From contig NZ_CP016545.1 of assembly GCF_001687545.1 (NCBI RefSeq), positions 372,001 to 436,000 on the forward strand: DNA of 64,000 nt, given 5' to 3'. The DNA comes from Paraurantiacibacter namhicola (GTDB lineage Bacteria > Pseudomonadota > Alphaproteobacteria > Sphingomonadales > Sphingomonadaceae). The notes beneath the pieces were generated by a model, which was given only the letters and a program-made list of their open reading frames with translations, had not been told where the DNA came from and ran no database searches. Made by a program: the position numbers and the translations under genes. Each line of letters opens with the position of its first letter. The first letter of the stretch is position 1. Positions 8,491-16,212 of the stretch are shown piece by piece.

Positions 8491-9081
8491 TTCGCCGCCC
8501 TCATCGCCCTCATCGCCTTCTTCGCTTCCGCCATCCATGGTGGACACCACGACCGGCTGGGCATTGGGATCGACTTCGCGGAAGCCGGAGCCAAGCCGCT
8601 CTTCCTCGATCTCCTCGACGCGGGCCTGCTGTTCGGCAGCATCACCGTCGATCTCGGCCAGGCGGTTGGCGCGTTCCTGCGCGATGATTTCCTCGAAGCG
8701 GACGCCGGGATTGTTCTCTTTTTCCTTGTAGGCCGCGTCGATCAGTTCCGCCGTACAGCCCAGTTCGGAGCCGAGGCCCACGGTGGAGCAGGACAGCGGG
8801 CCGAACTTGCCGACCGTCTCGAAGCTCTGCACGCGGCTGGCCCATGCCTCGTTGGCAGGACTGTCGCTGAGACGCAGGTTTTCCGGGATGCGGTAACGTT
8901 CGCCCTCGTCCAGGCGGGCGCAGACCACGATTTCGTCTTCGGCCGATTGCGGGCAGGGATCATCGCCATAGATAATCAGCGTGTTGACCCGGTCGCCGCC
9001 TTCGTCCTGCGCGGCGGCAGGGGCTGCGGCCAGCGCCATGGCAGCGACGGGGGCAAGGCTGAGGAGGGCGAGGCGGGTCAT
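8488..9081 (-). CDS. Secreted hypothetical protein, conserved in Sphingomonads
   Basis: 197 residues. MTRLALLSLAPVAAMALAAA followed by APAAAQ is a clear Sec signal peptide, cleaved near AAAQ. The mature part has the pattern DPCP ... DEIVVCARLDEGERYRIPE, a motif I associate with a group of uncharacterised secreted proteins frequent in Sphingomonadales, and two further cysteines in LSCSTVGLGSELGCT that could form a disulfide. The C-terminal third is a Glu/Arg-rich helix ending in an acidic EEGDEGDEGGE tail. Of two candidate ATGs, 9081 is chosen because GGAAG sits 7 nt upstream; 9087 would leave only 1 nt. Function unknown; periplasmic location is inferred. Confidence 0.75.
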   Translation of the reverse strand: MTRLALLSLAPVAAMALAAAPAAAQDEGGDRVNTLIIYGDDPCPQSAEDEIVVCARLDEGERYRIPENLRLSDSPANEAWASRVQSFETVGKFGPLSCSTVGLGSELGCTAELIDAAYKEKENNPGVRFEEIIAQERANRLAEIDGDAAEQQARVEEIEEERLGSGFREVDPNAQPVVVSTMDGGSEEGDEGDEGGE

Positions 9082-9222
9082 GGGCATTCTTCCATCAATT
9101 GCGGTGCACCGGAACTTTGCACCCTGCTTGCTGCAATAAGGCGCGCTGGCCGGTGAACGGGTTATGAAGCAAACGGGCGGCAAGCCGCAGCGTTCCGCCG
9201 TTTGCGAAGCCTTCGGGCAGCG

Positions 9223-9759
9223 TCAGATACGCTCCGCCAGCCGGATCGCGGCGCGGCAGCCGAAGCGGATGGCGGCGGACAGGATGGGATAGCCGGGCGC
9301 CTCTTCCGCGCCTGCGGCAATCGCGTGGTCGCGGTGCTCGCGCTCGTCCTCGCGGAATTCCTCGATCATGGCGGCGAGTTCGGGATCGTCCTGATCGCGC
9401 TGCAATTCATCGAGCTGCGCGGAATAATGCCGGTCGATCTCGGTCTCCACCGCAGCGGTGCACGCCATGGCGGCTTTCGGCCCCATCAGCGCCGTACCCG
9501 CGCCCAGCGCGTATCCAGCGGCGGACCAGAAAGGCTGCAGCAGGGTCGGCCGCACGCCGCGTTTTGCCAGCAGTGCGTCGAAGCGGGCGCGGTGGCCTTC
9601 TTCCTGCTGCGCCATGGCACGGATTTCGGCCGCATGCGGGCCGTTCTCGCCCAGCACGGCCAGCTGGCCTTCGTAGATGCGCGTGGCGCCGAGTTCGCCC
9701 GCCTGGTCCACGCGGATCATGGCAGAGCGGTCGGGCTTGGCAGTCGCTTGGTCGGTCAT
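9223..9759 (-). CDS. coq7: Demethoxyubiquinone hydroxylase (Coq7/UbiM-type di-iron)
   Basis: 178 residues. Coq7 hydroxylates demethoxyubiquinone in late ubiquinone synthesis and carries a di-iron centre in a four-helix bundle. The ligands are visible as E in DQAGELGATRIYEGQ, E and H in QQEEGHRARFD, E in AVETEIDRHYSAQ and E/H in EDEREHRDHA. The ATG at 9759 overlaps the dsbB stop (ATGA); upstream in-frame codons belong to dsbB sequence. It is the last gene of the proA-to-coq7 run on this strand. Confidence 0.93.
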   Translation of the reverse strand: MTDQATAKPDRSAMIRVDQAGELGATRIYEGQLAVLGENGPHAAEIRAMAQQEEGHRARFDALLAKRGVRPTLLQPFWSAAGYALGAGTALMGPKAAMACTAAVETEIDRHYSAQLDELQRDQDDPELAAMIEEFREDEREHRDHAIAAGAEEAPGYPILSAAIRFGCRAAIRLAERI

Positions 9760-10238
9760 CTCGGTTTCCTTAGCAGCAAGGCAAAGATGGCTATCCCGCC
9801 CGCCGCAGAAAAGAGGAAATTCCAGCCTGCGAGCGAAATGCCCATCAGCCGCCACGCTGCCTTGTCGCAGGAAATCATCGACTGGCCGAGGATATTGTCG
9901 AGGGCGTTGCCCCCGCCCCCGCTGGCCGCGCCGGAACAGGTATCCAGCCCTTCCCACCAGCCCCATTCCACGCCCGCATGGAAACCGGCGATGCCCGCGC
10001 TGGTCAGGATCGCGCCGGCCGCAAGCGAAGTCCACAGCCGCGGGCGCGGCAGCAAATAAGCCAGCAAGGCGAGCGCCACGGCCGCGAAATGGGGATAGCG
10101 CTGCCACCAGCACAGCTCGCACGGGAACAGGCCGAAGCCATATTGCGAGATATAGGCCCCGCCCAGCAGCACGGCGGGCAGGCCGATGGCGATTTGCCGT
10201 GCGAGCCGCTCTGCGCGCGTTATCGGCATTCCCGCCAT
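9756..10238 (-). CDS. dsbB: Disulfide bond formation protein B
   Basis: 160 residues with four predicted membrane helices. The first periplasmic loop carries the redox pair CELC (in FPCELCWWQRYPH) and the second loop carries two more cysteines (LDTCSG and MISCDKAA), the four-cysteine set of DsbB that passes electrons from DsbA to ubiquinone. The start lies 4 bp after the ctpA stop with AGG between them; a second ATG three codons in is also possible. Its position next to coq7, which makes the quinone acceptor, is suggestive but may be coincidence. No dsbA is nearby. Confidence 0.92.
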   Translation of the reverse strand: MAGMPITRAERLARQIAIGLPAVLLGGAYISQYGFGLFPCELCWWQRYPHFAAVALALLAYLLPRPRLWTSLAAGAILTSAGIAGFHAGVEWGWWEGLDTCSGAASGGGGNALDNILGQSMISCDKAAWRLMGISLAGWNFLFSAAGGIAIFALLLRKPR

Positions 10239-10242
10239 CCTG

Positions 10243-11607
10243 TCAGCGGCGCGCAGTTGCGGTGCGCGACGTGCGGCGCAGGGTCTGCAGCGCGTAATGC
10301 AGCTGGAAATCCTCGATGCCCTGCTCGGCCAGCTCTTCCGGCGTGGCGGTGAAGCGCGGATCGGCCTTGTTGTCGATCTCCAGCGTTTCGTCCTTCAAAT
10401 CTTGCTCATTCACGATGTGGCGTTGCAGGTCGCTCTCGCGGAAGGTGAATTTGGCGCGTGCGGCCATGTCCGGATCGGACAGCTGCGGCACGCGGATATC
10501 GGGTTCGATCCCGCCTTCCTGCACGCTGCGGCCCGAAGGCGTGTAATACAGCGCCGTGGTCAGCTTCAGCGCGGTGTTGCGTGTCAGCGGCATCAGCGTC
10601 TGTACGCTGCCCTTGCCGAAGCTGCGCTCGCCCATCACCAGCGCGCGCTTCTGGTCCTGCAGCGCGCCTGCCACGATTTCGCTGGCGGAAGCGGAGCCGG
10701 CATCGATCAGCACAATGATCGGCACGCCGTCGGCCACGTCGCCCGGATACACGCTCTCGCTGTCGTAATAGATGGTGTCACGCCGTCCGCGCCCACGCTG
10801 GGACACGATCTGGCCTTCGTCCAGGAACAGGTCGGACAGGGCCACGGCCTCGTCCAGCGAGCCGCCCGGATTGCGCCGCAGGTCCAGCACCAGGCCGTTC
10901 AGCGTGCCGCCTGCCTGCTTGCGCAGGTCGGCCAGGCCTTGGGCGACATCGCGCCCGACATCGCGGCTGAACTCGTTGACCGAGATATAGCCGATATTGC
11001 CGTCCTTCAGCTCCCAGGTCACCGGCTCCAGCTCGATCACGCCGCGCGTCACGGTGATTTCCAGCGGAGCATCGCGCCCGGCGCGCACTACCGTCAGCGT
11101 GATGGCCGTGCCCGCAGGCCCGCGCATCTGGCTAATGGCCTCGTCCAGCTCCAGCCCGACGATCAGCTTGCCATCGATATGGGTGATGTAATCGCCCGCC
11201 TTCAGGCCGGCCTTGTCTGCCGGGGACCCCTTGAAGGGGGAGACGACCTTCACCGCGCCGTCCTCGCCCTGGACCTGGATGCCCAACCCCTGGTAATTTC
11301 CGTCTATCATGGTGGTCAGGCGCTCGTAGCCGTCGCCGTAGATATAGGCGGAATGGGGATCGAGTTCTGCCAGCATGCCCTTGATGGCGCCGTTCACCAG
11401 CGTCTCGTCATCCACTTCGCGGACATAGACGGCCTTCACCCGGTCCACGACGGCGAACAGCGTGGCAAATTCGCCGCTGGCCCGGCTTTCGACCTGCGCG
11501 AAACCGGCCGTGGTGGCGGGCAGCAGGGCGACGGCAGTCAGCAGCGCGCCCGCGCGGGCGGCCCGCGCAAGGTTTTTCGGTGCGAATTTCTTGGGTGCGA
11601 ATGTCAT
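10243..11607 (-). CDS. ctpA: Carboxy-terminal processing protease, S41 family
   Basis: 454 residues. A signal peptide or anchor (ARAGALLTAVALLPATTAGF) is followed by an N-terminal helical part, a PDZ domain (about 90-170, GLGIQVQGEDGAVKVVSPF) and the S41 core. The catalytic serine is in DAGSASASEIVAGAL and the lysine in SFGKGSVQTLMPL. Ctp proteases trim or degrade periplasmic proteins, including peptidoglycan enzymes. In alphaproteobacteria ctpA often follows an EnvC-like gene, as here (89-bp gap), so it may regulate the EnvC/amidase pathway. The C-terminal tail is Arg/Thr-rich. Confidence 0.95.
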   Translation of the reverse strand: MTFAPKKFAPKNLARAARAGALLTAVALLPATTAGFAQVESRASGEFATLFAVVDRVKAVYVREVDDETLVNGAIKGMLAELDPHSAYIYGDGYERLTTMIDGNYQGLGIQVQGEDGAVKVVSPFKGSPADKAGLKAGDYITHIDGKLIVGLELDEAISQMRGPAGTAITLTVVRAGRDAPLEITVTRGVIELEPVTWELKDGNIGYISVNEFSRDVGRDVAQGLADLRKQAGGTLNGLVLDLRRNPGGSLDEAVALSDLFLDEGQIVSQRGRGRRDTIYYDSESVYPGDVADGVPIIVLIDAGSASASEIVAGALQDQKRALVMGERSFGKGSVQTLMPLTRNTALKLTTALYYTPSGRSVQEGGIEPDIRVPQLSDPDMAARAKFTFRESDLQRHIVNEQDLKDETLEIDNKADPRFTATPEELAEQGIEDFQLHYALQTLRRTSRTATARR

Positions 11608-11696
11608 TGAAGGATCCCGTTATCGTATGGCCATCCTATCGCGCAGGAGGGCTTAACGCCAGATGAGGATGCGCCGGACGAGGCGGCGGCCGGCAA

Positions 11697-12959
11697 TCAG
11701 CCCAGGAATGGGACGGGATTGACCGGCTCGCCCTCGCGCCGCAATTCCAGCGAGATGGTCGGGCGCCCCTGCGGCGCGATACCCAGCGGCGAACCGCCCG
11801 TCACCTCGTCACCGACATTCACGTCCACGCGGGCAAGGCCCATGACCACGCTGGTCCAGCCGCCCTCGTGCTCCACGATCACGATGCGGCCATAGCCCTC
11901 GTATGGCGCGGCGAAGACCACGCGGCCCTGCGCAGGCGCAATCACCTGCGCGCCGCCGCGCGGGGCGATGGTCAGGCCGTTGGACAGCCCGCCGGAAGAG
12001 GGCGCACCGAAGCCGGTGACGGTTCTCCCGGCCACAGGCAGGAGGTATGGGCTGGGCGGACGGGTGCGGATGCCTTCAGTACCCTGCGCGGCGCGTTCCG
12101 GCGCGGTGACCTGCGCATCCTGCGGGCGTTCCGGCCGCAATTTCGGGCCCGGGAGTGCCGCCAGCCTGTCGCGCAAGGACCCTGCCCGGTCGAGTTCACC
12201 CACCAGCCCGTCGAGGTCGCGCGCCTCCTCCGCCAGCGCCAGCGCGCGTTCGGATTCGCGTGCCGCATTGCCGCTCGCCTGCCGCGCGGCGAGGCGCTGG
12301 CGCGTCTCCAGCTCGGCCAGCTCGGTGCGCCGCTCGTCCAGCGCCTCCTGCTCGGCGCGCAGGACGCCGCGGGCCTGTTCCGCCTCGCGCCGGAGCCTGC
12401 GGCTGCGATCGAGCCGGGCGCGCAGGCCGGATGTGCGTTGGCGCACCTGGGGCACGGCGCTCGCCAGCATGGCGCGGGTGTAGACCACGTCGCGGATGGA
12501 GCCGGGGCGCAGCAGCGACAGCACCACCGGGCGGCGGCTGAATTTCTGCAAGGCGGCGGTGAGGCGGACCACCGGGCCCTGCCGCGCGCCCAGCTCCTCA
12601 CGCAGCTTGCGGCGCTCGTTATCGATCATGGCGATGCGTGCTTCAGCGGCGGCGATGCCGGCTTCGGCCTGTTGCACGCGGGCGGCCAGCGCGGCGGCTT
12701 CTTTCCTGGTGCGCGCGGCGGCGGTCTCAGCCTCGCTGGCCTCGCGCTCCAGCCGGATGCTGCGGGCTTCGGCATGCTTGCGCTGCTCCACCGCGGTTTC
12801 GAGCGCCGCGCGGCCTTCCTCGGCAGAGGTGAAGACGGGCTCGCGCTGGGCGGTAGCCTGCGACGCGGCCAGCACCAGCAGGAAGGCGACCAGCGGCCAG
12901 CGCCGCGGCCTCGATTCCGGTGTCTGGGTTTCCGGTGTCTGGTTGGCCAGCGTGATCAC
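11697..12959 (-). CDS. EnvC-like murein hydrolase activator with degenerate M23/LytM domain
   Basis: 420 residues from a GTG start 7 bp after rlmH. A signal peptide (WPLVAFLLVLAASQATAQ) precedes about 230 residues of Ala/Glu/Arg-rich coiled coil (residues about 45-290) and a C-terminal LytM fold. The zinc ligands of active M23 enzymes are gone: where H-x-H would stand the protein reads TISLELRREGEPVNP, and no HxxxD lies before it. This is the architecture of E. coli EnvC, which activates amidases instead of cutting peptidoglycan. Longer upstream frame extensions run through the rlmH coding sequence and are rejected. The partner amidase is not in the window. Confidence 0.88.
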   Translation of the reverse strand: MITLANQTPETQTPESRPRRWPLVAFLLVLAASQATAQREPVFTSAEEGRAALETAVEQRKHAEARSIRLEREASEAETAAARTRKEAAALAARVQQAEAGIAAAEARIAMIDNERRKLREELGARQGPVVRLTAALQKFSRRPVVLSLLRPGSIRDVVYTRAMLASAVPQVRQRTSGLRARLDRSRRLRREAEQARGVLRAEQEALDERRTELAELETRQRLAARQASGNAARESERALALAEEARDLDGLVGELDRAGSLRDRLAALPGPKLRPERPQDAQVTAPERAAQGTEGIRTRPPSPYLLPVAGRTVTGFGAPSSGGLSNGLTIAPRGGAQVIAPAQGRVVFAAPYEGYGRIVIVEHEGGWTSVVMGLARVDVNVGDEVTGGSPLGIAPQGRPTISLELRREGEPVNPVPFLG

Positions 12960-12966
12960 GCAGCCG

Positions 12967-13386
12967 TCATGCCCGATGATAGGGATGCCCTGCAAGGATG
13001 GAGGTGGCGCGAAACAGCTGCTCTGCCAGCATGGCGCGGGCGAGCAGGTGCGGCCAGGTCGCCTTGCCGAAGGCGAGCAGCAGGTCGGCCTCGGCGCGTT
13101 CCTGCTGGGAATGCCCGTCTGCCGCGCCCAGTACGAAGCGGGTTTCGCGGATGCCGTCATCACGCCAGCGGCCGAGCAGGGCCGCGAAATCCTCGCTGCC
13201 CATGGCCTTGCCCCGCTCGTCCAGCAGGACAGTGCGGCACGGCGTCAGCGCGTCGGGGATCCTGCCGCCGGTTTCGGGCAGCTCGGTATGGCGGAAGGGC
13301 CAGGTGATGCGCTTCTCATACCGCGCCAGCAGCTCCGCCTCCGGCGAACGCGCGATCTTGCCCCGTGCGATGATGTGGAGAAGAAT
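12967..13386 (-). CDS. rlmH: 23S rRNA pseudouridine-1915 N3-methyltransferase RlmH, apparent ATT start
   Basis: 139 residues. RlmH methylates pseudouridine 1915 in helix 69 of 23S rRNA; it is a small SPOUT methyltransferase. The knot region TRFVLGAADGHSQQERAEADL and the C-terminus FRATSILAGHPYHRA are diagnostic. The first ATG (13203) would remove the N-terminal 61 residues, yet homology continues upstream through LLHIIARGKIARSPEAELLARYEKR (written here in two parts: LLHIIARGKIARSPEA and ELLARYEKR). Between this and the in-frame TGA there is no ATG, GTG or TTG; the codon before LLHII is ATT at 13386, with GGGAG 7 nt upstream. I therefore take ATT as the initiator. Next gene: the EnvC-like protein. 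Confidence 0.85.
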   Translation of the reverse strand: MLLHIIARGKIARSPEAELLARYEKRITWPFRHTELPETGGRIPDALTPCRTVLLDERGKAMGSEDFAALLGRWRDDGIRETRFVLGAADGHSQQERAEADLLLAFGKATWPHLLARAMLAEQLFRATSILAGHPYHRA

Positions 13387-13418
13387 TTCAGCGCTCCCGA
13401 ACTGGCTATCTCAAGTCC

Positions 13419-13519
13419 GGTCCGCGTCCAGCGGACCGCAAAGGCGACCGCCCGCCCGGACCGGCCCCGGAGCGAAGCGTAGGGAATAGCCGGGAGGACG
13501 AACCCGCGGATGCGGGTTC
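13419..13519. other. Two intergenic hairpins between rsfS and rlmH
   Basis: GGTCCGC-GTCCA-GCGGACC (13419-13437, perfect 7-bp stem) and GAACCCGC-GGAT-GCGGGTTC (13500-13519, perfect 8-bp stem) occupy the 169-bp gap between rsfS and rlmH. Neither is followed by a T-run on the minus strand. They may be RNA processing or attenuation elements, or a fragment of a dispersed intergenic repeat; a GGTCCG/CGGACC hairpin also occurs at 30126-30144. Confidence 0.4.
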
Positions 13520-13555
13520 ATGAGACAAACAAACGCGGAGCCACTACGCCCGATC

Positions 13556-13951
13556 TCAGCCCCCGGCCGCGTCTGCCGCCTTCTCCTCGTCCCCGAAACC
13601 CCACATGCGTTCGAGGTTGTAGAAGCTGCGGACTTCGGGGCGGAACAGGTGCACCACGACGTCACCGGCATCCACCAGCACCCAGTCGGCTGCGGGCAGG
13701 CCTTCGATATGCGCGCGGCCGTGGCCGGCGTCCTTCACCTTCTGCGCCAGCTTGCTGGCCATGGCGGCCACCTGCCGCGTGGAGCGGCCCGATGCGATCA
13801 CCATGTGATCGGCGATGGAGGACTTGCCCGCCAGCGGGATGGAGACGAGGTCCTGCGCCTGGTCGTCGTCCAGCTGGTCGATGATCAGTTCGTGCAGCGA
13901 GCCCGGCTCGGTGGCGGGTTTTTCCGCGATATGTTGCGATGCGTCGGTCAT
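13556..13951 (-). CDS. rsfS: Ribosomal silencing factor RsfS
   Basis: 131 residues. RsfS binds L14 on the 50S subunit and blocks subunit joining under starvation. The domain (about 18-115) is complete: LHELIIDQLDDDQAQDLVSI, then ADHMVIASGRSTRQVAAMASKL, then WVLVDAGDVVVHLFRPEVRSFYNLERMWG, which contains the invariant D-x-x-D/V-V-H-x-F pattern. It lies in the conserved order nadD-rsfS-rlmH, 77 bp after nadD. The short Ala-rich C-terminal tail is not conserved. Confidence 0.95.
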   Translation of the reverse strand: MTDASQHIAEKPATEPGSLHELIIDQLDDDQAQDLVSIPLAGKSSIADHMVIASGRSTRQVAAMASKLAQKVKDAGHGRAHIEGLPAADWVLVDAGDVVVHLFRPEVRSFYNLERMWGFGDEEKAADAAGG

Positions 13952-14028
13952 GGCGTGATGGCGCGCGGCGAATTTGGCCGCGGCGGATCAGTCTCCTGTA
14001 AGTCTTGAAAAGCGGTCAGTGCGGGCGG

Positions 14029-14688
14029 TCATGCCGCGCCGGACCTTGTATGTTGCTGAATAAGCGAATGGGTAACCTCGTCGCGCGGCGGCGGACCGGC
14101 AAAAGCGTCGGCCCAGTCGGGATCGGCACGGCGCAGAGCGGTGGCCGAGCGGGGATCCGGGTCGAAACGCAGTTCGATCAGCGCGGGGGCACTCCAATCC
14201 GTCCGGCTCCTGAAACTGGCGGCGGAGAGCCGGTAGCGGCGCAGCCAGGCCATTGCGGGGCTCGCAATTGCAGCACTGTCATACCCCGGGCGCGCAATCA
14301 CCGCAATCGGCATCTGGCGGGCGATGGCCTGCCAGTCCTTCCACAGGTGGAACTGCGCAAGATTGTCCGCCCCCATCAGCCACACGAAATCGCGGTTCGC
14401 GAAGCGGCGGCGGATCGCTGCCAGCGTGTCGACGGTGTAGCGCGTGCCCAGCTGCTGCTCGATCGCGGTCACCCGGATCGGCGCGCGCCGCGCCTGCACC
14501 TGCGCGCTTTTGACGCGCGCGGTCAGGCTGGCCATGCCTTCCTTCGGTTTCAGGGGGTTGCCGGGCGAAACCATCCACCAGACCTCCGCCAGACCCAGCG
14601 CGCGCAGGGCGAACAGGCTGATCCGCCTGTGCCCGCCATGCGCCGGGTTGAAGCTGCCGCCAAGGAGGCCGATCGGCCCGCCGCGCAT
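14029..14688 (-). CDS. nadD: Nicotinate-nucleotide adenylyltransferase
   Basis: 219 residues. NadD adenylates nicotinate mononucleotide to deamido-NAD. GLLGGSFNPAHGGHRRIS holds the H-x-G-H nucleotidyltransferase motif, VSPGNPLKPKEGMASLTAR is the substrate loop and FVWLMGADNLAQFHLWKDW is the NadD-specific segment. The ATG at 14688 shares its A with the proA stop codon (TGATG), so translation is coupled; twelve upstream in-frame codons come from proA. Ends 77 bp before rsfS. Confidence 0.95.
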   Translation of the reverse strand: MRGGPIGLLGGSFNPAHGGHRRISLFALRALGLAEVWWMVSPGNPLKPKEGMASLTARVKSAQVQARRAPIRVTAIEQQLGTRYTVDTLAAIRRRFANRDFVWLMGADNLAQFHLWKDWQAIARQMPIAVIARPGYDSAAIASPAMAWLRRYRLSAASFRSRTDWSAPALIELRFDPDPRSATALRRADPDWADAFAGPPPRDEVTHSLIQQHTRSGAA

Positions 14689-15962
14689 CAGGCGCGCGCC
14701 TGCCCGGTGCCGCGCACCTGCCACTTGTATGTGGTGAGGCCTTCCAGCGCCACGGGACCGCGGGCGTGCAGCCGCCCGGTCGCGATGCCGATTTCCGCGC
14801 CCAGGCCAAATTCCCCGCCATCGGCGAACTGGCTGGAGGCATTGACCATGACGATGGCCGAATCGACCTCGTCCAGGAAGCGCTGGGCGGCATCGGCGTC
14901 CGACGTCACGATGGCATCGGTGTGCCCGCTGGAATGCGCCGCGACATGGCTTAGCGCATCATCCATCCCGTCCACCACGGCGACCGACAGGATGGCGTCG
15001 AGATATTCGGTGTCCCAGTCCTCGGGCGAGGCGGGAACGATCCGCGAATCGAGCGCCTGCGCCCGCTTGTCGCCGCGCAGTTCGCAGCCGCCGTCCAGCA
15101 ACGCGCCCACGATCCGCGCGCTTTCGGGAAATTGCGAATCGAGCAGCAGCGTCTCCATCGCGCCGCAGATGCCGGGGCGGCGCAGCTTCGCATTCACGGC
15201 CAGCTTCTCCGCCATGCCGGGCTCTGCCGCCGCGTGCACATAGGTGTGGCAGATACCATCGAGGTGGGCGAGCACGGGCACGCGGGCATCGTTTTGCACC
15301 CGCTCCACCAGGCTCTTGCCCCCGCGCGGCACGATCATGTCGATCAGCCCGGCCGCCTTCAGCATCGCCCCCACGGCGGCGCGGTCCTGCGTTGGCAGCA
15401 ATTGCACGGCTGCTTCCGGTACGCCTTCTTTCGTCAGCCCCTCGGTCAGAGCATCCAGGATCGCGCGGTTGGAATGCACCGCCTCGCTGCCGCCGCGCAG
15501 CAGGGCTGCATTGCCGGAGCGCAAGCACAGGGCCGCCGCGTCCGCCGTGACGTTGGGGCGGCTTTCGTAAATGATGCCGATCAGGCCGATCGGGATGCGC
15601 ACGCGCTGCAGGTCCAGCCCGCTGGGTGCTTCGGATTTCGAGATTACCTCGCCCACCGGATCGGGCAGGGATGCGACGTTTTCCAGCGCGGCGGCGATCC
15701 CTTCCAGCCGCTCCCCATCCAGCTTCAGCCTATCGAGCAGCGCACCGGTTAGCCCGCGCTCCTGGCCCGCCGCGATATCCTTCGCATTGGCATGGAGGAT
15801 GTCCGCCTCGTGATCGCGCAGCGCCTGGGCGGCAGCGCGCAAGGCGGCAGCCTTCTGTCCGTCGCTCATCCGGGCGAGCTGACGCTGGGCTGCGCGGCCA
15901 TCGCGCGCAAGGCCGGCAACAAGCGCCTCCGGATCGGCGGAAAATGCGGTCTGATCGGTCAT
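14688..15962 (-). CDS. proA: Gamma-glutamyl-phosphate reductase
   Basis: 424 residues, full length. ProA reduces gamma-glutamyl phosphate with NADPH to glutamate semialdehyde in proline synthesis. The active-site cysteine lies in NAKLRRPGICGAMETLLLD; IGLIGIIYESRPNVTADAAAL and LRGGSEAVHSNRAI are conserved cofactor and substrate segments. It is the first gene of the run proA-nadD-rsfS-rlmH-envC-ctpA-dsbB-coq7. No proB is present in the window, so the kinase step is encoded elsewhere. Divergent from the M23 gene across a 250-bp spacer. Confidence 0.97.
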   Translation of the reverse strand: MTDQTAFSADPEALVAGLARDGRAAQRQLARMSDGQKAAALRAAAQALRDHEADILHANAKDIAAGQERGLTGALLDRLKLDGERLEGIAAALENVASLPDPVGEVISKSEAPSGLDLQRVRIPIGLIGIIYESRPNVTADAAALCLRSGNAALLRGGSEAVHSNRAILDALTEGLTKEGVPEAAVQLLPTQDRAAVGAMLKAAGLIDMIVPRGGKSLVERVQNDARVPVLAHLDGICHTYVHAAAEPGMAEKLAVNAKLRRPGICGAMETLLLDSQFPESARIVGALLDGGCELRGDKRAQALDSRIVPASPEDWDTEYLDAILSVAVVDGMDDALSHVAAHSSGHTDAIVTSDADAAQRFLDEVDSAIVMVNASSQFADGGEFGLGAEIGIATGRLHARGPVALEGLTTYKWQVRGTGQARA

Positions 15963-16086
15963 GCGGTGTGCCTAACAAACATCATTCGCCTTGTCAGGAT
16001 TTTCGCCGGAGCGGACGCAAAGCCGGCCCAAATGCCGAATCGATTCTGTGAACGCTCACGCACAGAGTCCCGGCAAGTTCCCGCCG

Positions 16087-16102
16087 GATGAAACGTTTCA
16101 TC
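16087..16102. promoter_or_regulatory. Perfect 16-bp palindrome with central CG in the proA/M23 divergent spacer
   Basis: GATGAAACGTTTCATC is perfectly self-complementary. The core TGAAACGTTTCA has the central CG and half-site style of LacI/GalR-family operators such as those of Cra/FruR. It lies 124 bp upstream of the proA start and 111 bp upstream of the M23 start, so it could act on either. The rest of the spacer (15963-16212) shows no recognisable gene; no regulator gene of this family was found in the window. Confidence 0.45.
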
Positions 16103-16212
16103 GCTTCTTTTTCTCGGCTCGCCCCCTTTAAACGTAGGTAATTTTGCGAATCGTGACCCTGTTGCTAACCACGCCGCGGGTTTGGACACTTATTTAGTAC
16201 GGGGTCGACATC

